From Glandiceps talaboti (lineage: Eukaryota; Hemichordata; Enteropneusta; Spengelidae), in contig NC_135562.1 in the NCBI RefSeq assembly GCF_964340395.1, forward strand, positions 5,760,134 to 5,824,133: a DNA stretch of 64,000 nucleotides, in the 5' to 3' direction. Under the pieces are notes generated by a model, which worked only from the letters and a program-made list of their open reading frames with translations, was not told where the DNA came from and did not search any database. Numbering within the stretch: the first letter of the stretch is position 1; each line of letters opens with the position of its first letter. Shown in pieces: positions 50,761 to 64,000 of the stretch. The position numbers were made by a program, and so were the translations under genes.

Positions 50761-52860
50761 GATCGCACAATGCGTGAAACTCTGAGTTACAACCAAGAAA
50801 GAGTTCCAGAACTACCAAAACTATACACACACACACAGTTCGAGATCCAAAGTAATATAGTGTCTTATATACCAATAAACATGGTCAACATTATGTCTGC
50901 AGTTAGCGCTGTTACCGTTACCATATGTAGTAAATGACTCAAGACATAGCTTAAGTTACATTTTAGTTAAGTGTTCAAATAACTTAAGACTACTGCAATA
51001 TATATAGTTCACCAAACATCAGATTAACCATCTGACTGATTTTATTAAATACTTGAATTATTTTTATCGCACGTTTGTCATGCGATCGCCACTCTTAACT
51101 TAATACAATACATCAAGTGAAAATATTATAATTATACGTTCAGTGACGTCACACATGTGACGACCATGTCACAGCAATATGACAATATACACTCAAAACC
51201 TGTTCTGTTGTCTTGCATGATTCTTTTCAACAGTATTTTCTTTGCAGTATTATTTGAACCCCTGTACATACAAATAAATAATAACCTAATTTACATATGG
51301 CATGATCTTAAATTTTCTGGTGGAAAGTTCATCAATTTATATCGTATTTGTTACAATAAGTCAATATCTCAATCTTCAAATTAAGCGCATCATGCAAATG
51401 CTACAAATTTGCATAGGTCTTGAGTTTCAAGTGGTTTTATTCTTTGATTAATATGGAATCAATTACACCGTCCCATTCATCAAAATAGTAATATAATCAT
51501 TCTTTTCTCCTAATACCCGGAATAAAGGTCTATTTCTAATTTGTCTAATTTAATCAAAATAGTTCATGGAAAAATTAAGGTCATAATAATTCAGAGTTTT
51601 ATAGATGAACTTCAAAATAGTTTAGAAAATACACATCAAAATCTGAATACATAGTAAAAATGAGAAAATATTACTGCATAATAATGAAGAATGTCTAGAT
51701 ATAATAAACAAATCCAACATTAACGATTGTTACAAAATGAGTGGGTTGATTATCTTTTTAAATACATTTATTTTTGGCTCAAAAGAACATTCCAAACGAA
51801 AGTTTATACTTTCAACAATCATGTTCCCTCTGTCTGATATTTGTTTTAGTATACCTCCACCATGTTCTGATATGCAAGCCATAATTCGCTGTAATCTCGG
51901 CAGAATGAGAAGGGGTATAAACGCAATTGTTGGTGTGCGGTGTCTCTTTCTGCCTGGGGTAAGAGCATATTTGTGAGTGACGATTACCCGTGTGGCTAAT
52001 TCCTAACTTAGACAAATTAAACTCGTTAGATCCTGATACCTATGGGGTTTTTTCTTTAAAATTTCAGAACAATGAGAAATCAATGCAAATCAAGTGTGGT
52101 TCCTGTAAAATATATCTTTTGGAATTTTAGTCAAAGACGTAAAAGAAGGGTATAAACTACGCGTTACAGGCCCACCCCACGGTAATTAACTTGCCAATCT
52201 ACAAACTGCACGTCGTAGTTTCATATATAGTAGCCCACATCTGGCTCGATATATTGCAGGTTTAACAGACATATGCATATTCTAGTCATGTGAGATACTT
52301 ATACCAATGTGCATAATGTTTACAACGTTTAAATGGAGACAATAATGTGTTGTCTTATTCCAGCACACTACAGAAGAATATACACGAATTAAATCAATCA
52401 CTTATTCAAAACATGTATGATACATGACTGTTTTCAATTAAGAAATACCGAGTATCTCTGATGGGTTGGAATTTGTATCGAGGCACGAGCAGCCTATGCT
52501 CTGTAGAGATTCAACCTTTAGCTACGTGATTAGCTGAGATAAAGCTCTGCCAATATGTGTGATAATTGCTTCATGTTTTTATCAACCCACCCCATCCATC
52601 ACACTCTAAACGTTGCTACGACAATGACCCCAAGCTGGTGATGAACCGGACTTAACACAACTTCCGAAGTCCGAAGCGCACTGACATCCGTTTGGTGTTT
52701 TTGAGACTGCCGGAACTGCAAACATTATCAATACATTATTATCCCGAGTTTACTCGAACTGTGTCGACCGTCAAATCCTTGTATGGTACCAGTGGCCCTT
52801 TTTCGCACTTTAAAAAAACAGCAAATCTTCTCGGCGACAAAAACTTTACTGAAGACGGCC

Positions 52861-54904
<2,044 letters not shown>

Positions 54905-56904
54905 ACTATATGATTCAATGAAAACATCCTCCATTATGAAACGAATACAGTACTTGGCACCTACACCTGGCTACACCATAGCTATAACCTGTAGGTGAAA
55001 ACAAACATCCCAACTTTAGTCTTTTGGCTTCATGCCAAAATCATGACGTCAACTCATATGTGATAATCGAGAATTTGTTCCAGCATAGCATGAAGTAGGA
55101 TTTGTTTATGTTTGACAACAGAAAACAAAGATAAGAATTTTGTTCAATGGAGAGTATTATTCGGGTAAAGTTTTATATATTTTTTAAGTGTAAATGTTCA
55201 TATGTTTTATATTAACATGTCAAGATGCAAATCGAATTATGCAAATCAATTATGCAAATCGAATTATGCAAATCTTGTTACAGGACTAGAGTCGAATGAT
55301 GTACCTATATATAGAGTAGGCAAGTTTTCGAACATCCAAAATTATAATTGGTTTTATAACACATCGTTCCCATATACAGCCTTGAGTGATTGGCTTACAC
55401 TGTGTCACATGATATGGACGAGTGACCCATAGTGATCTCAATTTGCATAAAGCAGGCACTATATTTTTTTTGTATTTTACCTAGGGCACTATTCATGTAT
55501 TATGGGATTCGTGTTGATGATTTGCTTTCGACCATGGAAAGAATACTTACCTGATAATGTGATGTGTTAAAAAACACTTATTGTCTTGCCTTATTTGGGC
55601 ACTAGCAGACATCATATTACCTGTCGTGCTGTTATGTAACAAATTATTTCCCTCGGCTTCAGCCTCGGGCCGGGGAAATGGTTGCTGAATAACAGTTCTC
55701 AGGGTAATAGACATCAACTAATACCCTCATAACCAGGCAATAAGTTTCACCCAATTCACATCAGCTACCTCTTTTCTTGTCTGTAATACGTCTAAGTTGA
55801 GTCCTGTCAACTGAAGCAGAGAATGATTGATTCGACATTTAAGGAAAATATGAAGTGAATATTGTATCTCCATTTTCAAAGGAATAAAAACCTTGTTTAT
55901 ATTGTTTGTATTTTAAGAAGTTTACAACATAATGTATATACAATGTAAGAATCCAAATTAATATTGCATTGCAATTAGTAAGTTTTACTGATATTGATAT
56001 TTGGCATAACTCACTTTTCATTGTATGTCAAATTCAATGCATTGTGTAATTATATTGATGTTTGTTTTTTAAAAATTATAATTTAATATAATTAGAATAA
56101 AACCACCATTAACAAAGTTTGAACGGGAAAGTACACCTATTTAGAAATAGTTTTAATTCATTTATTAGTTCTAGTCGCGTTATATTTGTTCTCTCTCCAT
56201 CATCCAAGGTTTAATTGATTGTTCTGTGATGTCTAATGTATTGATATAATTGTTTACTTGCTATTTATTTTTGTATGTTTTGTAGACAGAATTTAATCAA
56301 TAAATTGATTGATTGATCGATGGATTGGCCTATTTATTTATTTATTTATTTATTTATTTATTATTTATTTATTTATTTATTTACTAATTTTTGGTTTCCT
56401 GGTTGTTGGTTGGTTGGTCAATTAGTGGGTTGGTTGATTAGTGGGATGGCCGACTGATTGACTGACTGATTAACTGACTGACTAGGTGAGTGGTTGGGTG
56501 GATGGATTATACTGGGTGAATGAGCGAGCAGGTTTGAGAATGAATGAATGAGTAAGTGAGTGAGTGAGTTTGAAATTAATGGGTTGATTTCAAGCTTGAC
56601 TTGACAAGCACCATATATGTCCAATAATGATCCTATCTACAATACCATACACAGTCTACAAATCCATCTCTATTGATGACTAATGTATACGTCTGTCTGT
56701 ACGGCTGTGTTTCTCATCCCTGGCCTTACACTCTTTCATTGCCACCTGTGTCTGTATATAGGTTATGATATGTTGACCCTACATTATGCATGTCCCTGTA
56801 AACAGAACGTTGCCATGGAGTCACAGGGTCCGGTAAGTTTATACTTCCGACAAGTTCACCCCAAGCGACTTACCAGCACTCACATTACGGAAAATCACAA
56901 CAAC
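54905..56904. other. Spacer between genes F and G
   Basis: AT-rich. Holds four octamer motifs at 55225-55273, a TTTA array near 56334-56380 and GGTT/ACTG/GAGT simple repeats near 56400-56570. No gene recognised. Confidence 0.55.
55225..55273 (+). promoter_or_regulatory. Array of four ATGCAAAT octamers
   Basis: Exact octamers at 55225-55232, 55239-55246, 55252-55259 and 55266-55273, spaced 13-14 bases. This is the POU/Oct binding octamer. Alternatively a short tandem duplication of a unit that happens to contain the octamer. Confidence 0.5.
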
Positions 56905-57534
56905 ATGGGCTGTGGTTCCAGTAAAAGTGTCGAAGTGGTCGAAGAACCGCAAGAAAGGGGTAAGAAGAATGAAATTATTCCGTTGTGGTGTTCGTTTTAT
57001 TTTGTCTGTGCGTACAGTTAATTGTTAATTATACCTCGTGACTACCCACGCTACTATGTTATCACTGCAACATTGTCAAATTGGTAATACCCTTGTTCAA
57101 AGTTCACCGATATTCTTATATGTACAATCACTACATTGTTCTATTAGGAGACAGGGACTAGGTGCCTTAATAGTCGAGTCTAATTACATGTTTAAGCACT
57201 TCATACGTACTCACTTTAATGAGCAAAACTGATAAATAATTGCCAATGCGCTACCCAACGTATTTCCTGTCCTAGGGACACAGATATATATGCAACTATT
57301 TGTAGAATTTCGAGATAAACGATATACGGTATTGCTATGACGACTGGTTTTAAATGTCAATAACTTTGTTGATCCGATTATTATCATTATATCTGTTGTG
57401 TGAGTTGGGAATTGCTCACAGCGATTTCTTTTTATATACAGTCGAATACACACAGACACAACCACACAATTCTACGGAATTTCTATTAGGGAATCACTAA
57501 GGTTTGGGACTATATATGTATGTGACTGGTACAA

Positions 57535-57569
<35 letters not shown>

Positions 57570-58844
57570 GTCTGTCTGTCTGTCTGTCGGTCGGTCGGTC
57601 GGTCGGTCGGTCGGTATGTCTGTCTGTTTATAATTACCTGCCTGTCTGATTGGTTTTCTAAATCATTATACGTCAACATTATTGAACACAGCATTACAGA
57701 ACAATGCATAGTGACGTCAACGTTTCGATCCTAGTTCTAAATCCTCTCTGGTGTGTGTTGCAAACAGTACGTGTAACAAAAAAACTACTTTTTGTTGAAC
57801 ACCAGAATGCCTGGTGGCAAGTCTCAATTCACTATCGTACAGCCAACGTAAATTGTCAGTGCTACTGTACAACTGTACAAATGTGCAATTGTACCCAGTA
57901 AACAGACCTATTCATTACAACTTTATTCAGAAGGTAATGTCAACTTTATTCAGAAGGTAATATCACTTTTAGAACACTTTAGGAAGTGGTGATTGATATA
58001 ATCATAATTTCGAATGAAAATGTTCACCAAAAGATGCACACACATACATGTATACACACACGCAGTGCATGCGCACATCGCAACACAGAATAACGAATCG
58101 CAAAAACAACACAACGCAACGCAGCGCAACACACCACAACACAACACTACACAATACCTACACAACACCACATATCCATACCCACACAACACAACACAAC
58201 ACAACACAACACAACAAAGGTATGAATTTACATCTGATAGTGCTTTTTCCCCATATATTATATGCATGTATACACAGTGTATTATTTGACCAGTCTATAT
58301 AGCTATATATTTAATGTGGTGATTGATTTTCATGTTGACATGGTATTTGCACAACCTTTGCTACATATACAGTTGTACTTGTCTATACATTGCACGAGGT
58401 ACTTGACAACGTACAACAGAGTCAATACATCAAACTACGTATCCCAATCCATTCAAATGTTCAATTGTTTCTGTATCTACTCTCCTCACAAAGGAATACT
58501 TTATGGATTTATAATTATGCGACGTACACGTGTACTGTCTCCCAACCAACCAACAAACCATATGTGATCAATTAAGGATGCCCCGACCCAATATGTCCGT
58601 CATCCTTGTATTTCAGCATTGAAGTTGAAGTTGAACTGAACATCCAATTTGAATTTGAACACGTAAACACATTCTTGAACAGTATATCCATTTGGCTGCT
58701 CTAAGCTATCTTTGTTATCCGGTAACAAAGTCTGGATCCTACATCTGTCCATGGAAATACTATGTATTTGTACAAATATAACTCATCAACTCTCTTATCA
58801 ATTCCTTGATGACAATGTATTATAAAGTGAAATTATTGCAAATA

Positions 58845-58934
<90 letters not shown>

Positions 58935-60037
58935 CGTCCGTCCGTCCCTTTGTTTGTTTGTTTGGTTTGCTTGCTTTTGTGTACTCAGTAAGCTGGCAAT
59001 ACACATGATGGTGGAGTTCTACCCTTGTGCCACGGATAATAAGTATGTTTTATTTGAATAAATGTGTATATAAACAGCCGAACAGCGTACAACATACATC
59101 CATGCTTGTTTGTACCAGAGCGTAAATAATTTTCCAAGTATACTTCGGCTAAATTACAACTTCATGAGCTGTTATATTGTTGTGTGCAATTCAATGACGT
59201 AGACCGGTCATACGACCGCAGGAGGGCGTTGTATACCACAGGTATTCCCCCCCCCCCCTTCGTACATGTTATTTAAATAACAACTGAAGAAGCGTGACTG
59301 AGTGATTTGGCTGAGAAGTACTGGGTACATTATTTCAATCAGATACAACATATATTATTCCAGAGGAAGGGAAGAATATTTTGGTTTTACATAAATAATG
59401 TGCAATCTAATATGCCGTTTGTATTGCAGGAGTGGTGGTGATTGATAAGACATCTCCGGAATACATCATTGCCGTCTTTGCAGAGTTTGACATCGACGGA
59501 GATGGGTTCATATCTGTACAAGAATTAAAACTGGGTTTTAGAAAAATGAACATTGACTATGACGACGAGAAGATTTATCATTTTATGCGGAGTGTTGACA
59601 CAGACGGTGACGGTAAAATTAGCATACGAGAATTTGCTCACTTTTGGATACAAGAACACGCGAAGCCGACACGTAAGTATCCAAAAAAATCTATATTTAT
59701 CTTTGTTTTCGTTGTCTTGTACTTTTCCAACATTTGGTGCAATTTGTCATTAATTAATTTGAAGGTGACATTGATTGTAAACAATATTTTACTTTGATTG
59801 CATGGCACAGCTTCTACAACTTTGGACAAATTAATAGCCATGTTTCGGGAAATTGACGCTGACGGCAATGGGTATATCACAATTGACGAATTGAAAATAA
59901 TGATGGTGAAAAGAAAAGGGTATTACACAGATGAGCAAGTCATCACCCTCATGCGAGCTGCCGACACTGACGGTGATGGACGAATCAGCTTTGAAGAGTT
60001 TGTCAGATTGGTGGCCAGGTTGTCATCAAGCCAGTGA
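56905..60037 (+). CDS. Acylated calmodulin-like four-EF-hand protein (gene G)
   Basis: Predicted 174 residues. Coding exons: 56905-56959 (donor G|GTAAGA), 59430-59672 (acceptor after TTGCAG, donor C|GTAAGT), 59811-60037 (acceptor after CACAG, stop TGA). Introns phase 1. The protein begins MGCGSSKSVEVVEE: Gly2 with Ser6 fits N-myristoylation and Cys3 fits palmitoylation, so a membrane-bound calcium sensor is expected. Four canonical EF loops at about 39-50, 75-86, 115-126 and 151-162. The linker of 28 residues is the shortest in the cluster and closest to calmodulin. The family signature DKTSPEYI follows the acylation segment. An in-frame ATG at 56815 would add 30 residues and hide Gly2; I chose 56905 because of the acylation motif. 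First intron about 2.5 kb with GTCT and CACAA arrays. Confidence 0.87.
57533..57615 (+). repeat. (GTCT)n(GGTC)n in intron 1 of gene G
   Basis: Tetranucleotide array. Confidence 0.95.
58084..58216 (+). repeat. CACAA-type pentanucleotide array in intron 1 of gene G
   Basis: CACAA variants; reverse complement of the TGTTG-type array in gene E at 47035-47180. Confidence 0.9.
58846..58950 (+). repeat. (GTCT)n in intron 1 of gene G
   Basis: GTCT array ending in GTCC and GTTT units. Confidence 0.95.
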
Positions 60038-60988
60038 GATGAGATGGTGTTGTGTAGTTGTCAGTGTGTTCTTGTTAACATTTATTCTCAGAATCCGACC
60101 GTAATGTATTTGGATTATTTGCATGAAGATAGTGTACACTGGGGCTGAAAACGCACTGCTTGATAACAAAACAACGAACGCAGTACACAAAACGCTTTTT
60201 CACAAAATGGACTGCCTAACTTCATACAAATGACCAAATTTAGTAATAATGTACACCGTACGAATTGATGAATCAATACATGGACATGTTATATATATTA
60301 TACTATATATTGGGTATGGTAGGATTTATCTTGTAAAATTTATTTGTAAGAATCTGTAACTTTATGATGTAAATATAAACTTCTACTCCGTCCAATTAAA
60401 ATGAGTACTCATGTAACAATGACGACAGTGTTTTTGTGTGTTGACCTATATATGGTTGACCTAATTTTGACCTTGTGCTGACCTTGTGTTGACCTGGGAC
60501 CCTAGTGTTCACTTGGTTGTGTGATATCGATATCAAGGAAGGAAAAGCCCTCGTAAACTATTGCTTACAGTATTGCTTCTCTCCTTCCTTTCGGATATCC
60601 AATATGAATTCAAACATGTAAACATATTCTCTAACATAATATCCGTTTTGGCTTCTCTAAGCTATCTCTATATCCGGGTGCAAAGTTTTCCATGTGTACA
60701 CAGAATACCTGTATTGCCATGTACAGATAAAATGAGTATTTACAATGGTCCTATCTGTCATAACAAATGCACTGAGCGATATTTACAGTACCCTGACATT
60801 CCCATACATTATCGGGGACTATGAGTCCATAGTGGTCTGAGATACAATGCAATATAAACTCCAAACACAATCGATAATAGCGGTCTAAATACCAGATCAT
60901 ATAGCAACGAACAAGTACTTGGTCCAGAAGCAAGTGAATCAAAGATAGTGGTGGACAAATATTTCTCTATCGTGATCATCATCACATA

Positions 60989-61133
<145 letters not shown>

Positions 61134-62280
61134 ACATACTCTATCTCACTTGGCAATCTCTTTGTCCGCTGATTGATTAAATGTACATGGTTAAATTCAG
61201 ATCGTATTTTTATTGAGTGAACTTCATCATATAGATATAATTCTGTTATCTAGTATTTTATTTCATTTGTATGTCTTGAAATTAGTGTAATATCTCTACC
61301 CAGTGTTGACAGGGCTGCGCATGTATATTTCTCTGAGGTTATTAGCTCTGTCAGTGCCATATTTAGGGGCTCCCAAATTATAATTTGATACAACAGGTGA
61401 CTGTTATTATACACAAAAAATGTCAAGTGAAAAAGAATAAACGAGAAAAACATTTTATCTGACTCATATCATTTTCACCATAATAAAAACACTTACATTA
61501 AATACATTACAGGAAAGGCGTCAATCTTCCCAATGAACATCCCGCCCTCTAGTGTCAATAATCATACGCTACTTTCGTTCTAGTAGTACATGTCATATAT
61601 GAACTGACTCGTATCATAAATGCTTATATCGTGATGAAAGGTAATCTGCAATGTTAAAGCCCCGTCAAGTATAGTAATTTCACTCAGTTACTTGCTGCGA
61701 TATCAAAGGTTGCCACTAAACCTGGGTAGATTGTTTGTCGTGGAAGTATAATTATTTGCCAAGCATTATTAAATATATGAACTCCTGATGTTACTTGTTT
61801 GAAAACTAACAATGCCACAAGGACACACATCACCAGACTGAAATTCAGCTGCGTTATTAATTGGTTGCAAACAGCTGTTGTCTAAAACGAGTCGTGTGTT
61901 TAAAAATAGTAAATAAGTCAACTAATAATTGGAATGATAAATTAGTATATCATATACCTAAAAGTTAATAACATTGATGATTACACATCGTATCTGTCAA
62001 CTATTTTTATCGTTATTTTAAATCAACAGTCTCTTTAAAATTTGTAGTTTCCTTTCAAATCGTGACAGTGGTAGACTGTAATATATGGTCTATCATTGAT
62101 ATCAACATTTAATTACCAAAGTGTAGATCACACAGTACTGGTACATGAGACCTTGATACAGTAGAGGCTAGTAGACTCTAAACAAAATATTGTCTGGCTT
62201 AATATCCATATCCAGTCATCCACCAACCCATCCAACTGCACGCATACACGCACGCAGGCAGACAAGTAGGCACACACACG

Positions 62281-62284
62281 CACG

Positions 62285-62320
<36 letters not shown>

Positions 62321-62383
62321 TACATACATACATACATACATACATACATACATACATACATACATACATACATACATACATGT

Positions 62384-62463
<80 letters not shown>
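62281..62463. repeat. (CA)n(CATA)n(GACA)n microsatellite
   Basis: Compound array. Confidence 0.97.
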
Positions 62464-62471
<8 letters not shown>

Positions 62472-63567
62472 TTATATGTTAGATACAGATTTCGGAGATT
62501 GGGGTAAAATGAACATCCCCTCTCTTCCCGCTCTTACACACGATTTTACACCTAATAAGTATTTGTGGAAATGTCTCATCTCAGTTCGCGATTACCACGT
62601 GTGTACTTGAATATCATGAAAACCAACGGATCACAACGTACACGTGTCCAGATTGTCAATATTCTGCCTGTTTGATGTTGATGACGACGATGATGAGAAA
62701 AAACCCACACACGAATTACCTCCTTAGTTAGAATCTCATCTAAAACAGTGAGAATGATACTAGAATACTATATTTTGTGGATCGAGAGGAGGATGTACGG
62801 TGATTATCATCTTCGTGTGTACAGGAAATGACGTGGACGACATTCTTGTTCTTGCATATCAAAAGAAAGATTTACACTCCATAGAAAAAGTAACAGGCAA
62901 CATTTATCCATTATTTTCACTTACTTCATAATTCAGGTAAGGTGTAGATTAATTAGAAACTACATGTTGTGGGGAGATTTATGAACAATAGTGACGTATA
63001 TGTAACAATAAATTCATTTATATTTCCTCTTGAAGCTTTCAATAGTCTATTTATATCTTTATGGTATGTTTGTTGTCACTCCAGGGTCATGCTGCTATCG
63101 AACCACGTACACTAATAGTTATTCTCATGCGCCTGATATGATATATTGTCACAGCATCGACAATCACCCGAGCGATATCAGAAACACATTGTAAGAATTT
63201 CCCATGTCGGCGATAAGTTTCTCTTTACTGACTAAAAAAACCCCGTTTATCATGCAAGCTGTTGTTCTGCACTTACTGAACCAGGTCATGGATATTTCGC
63301 ACGTCGGATCGTAGCATGTCTATGTAAATTTAAGAGTTCGGGGGTCATTCCGTGTGATTGATTGATTCAATCCCACGACAGCACACACTTATGACCCTGT
63401 CATAAACCTGTCCAACCATTACAGACGTCAATATGTGATAGACTAATATACGGGATATATCTCTAGATAGTAAACCATTTGACATACACGTTACTCAAAG
63501 TTACGTTTTGGGGCAATATTGTGAATATATAAATTAATATGTAACCAACGACCAACACAAAAACAAA

Positions 63568-63845
63568 CAAACAAACAAACAAACAAACAAACAGACAAAC
63601 GAAACATGTATGTATGTATGTATGTATGTATGTATGTATGTATGTATGTATGTATGTTTGTTCCATTATATTTAGAAATGTTCGGGTTTTCACCTGGCAT
63701 TTCTCTGTCTCGCCAATTTTTCCTTTGAAAAAGAATATTTATTCGAAACGTCGGATTTAACAGCTATATATACGGACTGGTTTATTAGTTCCTTATGCAT
63801 TTCTATGTATGTATGTATGTATGTATGTATGTATGTATGTATGTA

Positions 63846-63904
<59 letters not shown>

Positions 63905-63905
63905 T
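63568..63905. repeat. AAAC/GTAT and GTAT/GTCT microsatellites
   Basis: Two compound arrays, 63568-63658 and 63806-63905, separated by about 145 bp of unique sequence. Confidence 0.95.
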
Positions 63906-64000
63906 GGTAGGTAGGTAGGTAAGTAGGTTGTGTCTACAAAGCAAATTTTAATACATTCAATAATCTTATTGACTGTGGCCTTCGTACTCTTCTCATGATA

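Larger units (their letters stand above)
48238..52860. other. Spacer between genes E and F
   Basis: Contains two DNA-transposon-like elements (48911-49262 and 50091-50492) and a TA array with conserved flank (50648-50729 and beyond). ORFs of 60-80 codons here (for example 51157-51384, 51737-51976) match nothing I recognise. Confidence 0.55.

Noticed and set aside
56815-56832. Alternative first exon of gene G ending at CCG|GTAAGT
   Set aside because: It ends in phase 0; joined to exon 2 it reads GAG TGG TGG TGA and stops at once.

Overview
This is a eukaryotic, AT-rich, microsatellite-laden window from what looks like a marine invertebrate genome. Evidence: GT-AG introns, receptors with metazoan Toll-like architecture (leucine-rich repeats, one membrane segment, TIR domain), calmodulin-like EF-hand genes, a Death domain, and very dense tetranucleotide arrays (GATA, GACA, CATA types). 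Both an invertebrate deuterostome such as a lancelet and a lophotrochozoan would fit; the sequence alone does not decide.

Layout. 1-4988: repeat-rich spacer. 4989-7741 (+): calmodulin-like gene A. 10701-10877: 5' stump of a deleted Toll-like receptor (TLR). 12760-26342 (+): three nearly identical intronless TLR genes in tandem (period about 5.4 kb); the third has lost the end of its TIR domain through a 14-bp deletion. 28795-32539 (-): calmodulin-like gene B, a close copy of gene A in inverted orientation, so the two bracket the TLR array. 33531-35813 (+): gene C (polyglutamine linker). 40624-42869 (+): gene D. 44919-48237 (+): gene E, a seven-exon gene fusing a Death domain to the four-EF-hand body. 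52861-54904 (+): gene F. 56905-60037 (+): gene G, with an N-terminal acylation signal (Met-Gly-Cys). 60038-64000: no gene seen.

The seven EF-hand genes share one plan: a very short first coding segment ending in G at a phase-1 donor, one exon with EF-hands 1-2, a phase-1 intron in the central linker, and one exon with EF-hands 3-4. First coding exons and linkers diverge in length and chemistry while the calcium loops stay canonical. In gene E four extra exons, all multiples of three and all phase 1-1, sit in the position of intron 1 and carry the Death domain: a clear case of exon shuffling. Death domains transmit TLR signals (MyD88, IRAK), so a calcium-sensor/Death-domain fusion next to a young TLR array is the most interesting content here. 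A functional link between the two groups is inference, not shown by the sequence.

Other structure: two non-autonomous DNA-transposon-like families with terminal inverted repeats, several minisatellites (62, 42 and about 43 bp), a perfect 19-bp hairpin, an array of four octamer (ATGCAAAT) motifs, and IRF-like and octamer motifs conserved in all three TLR promoters.
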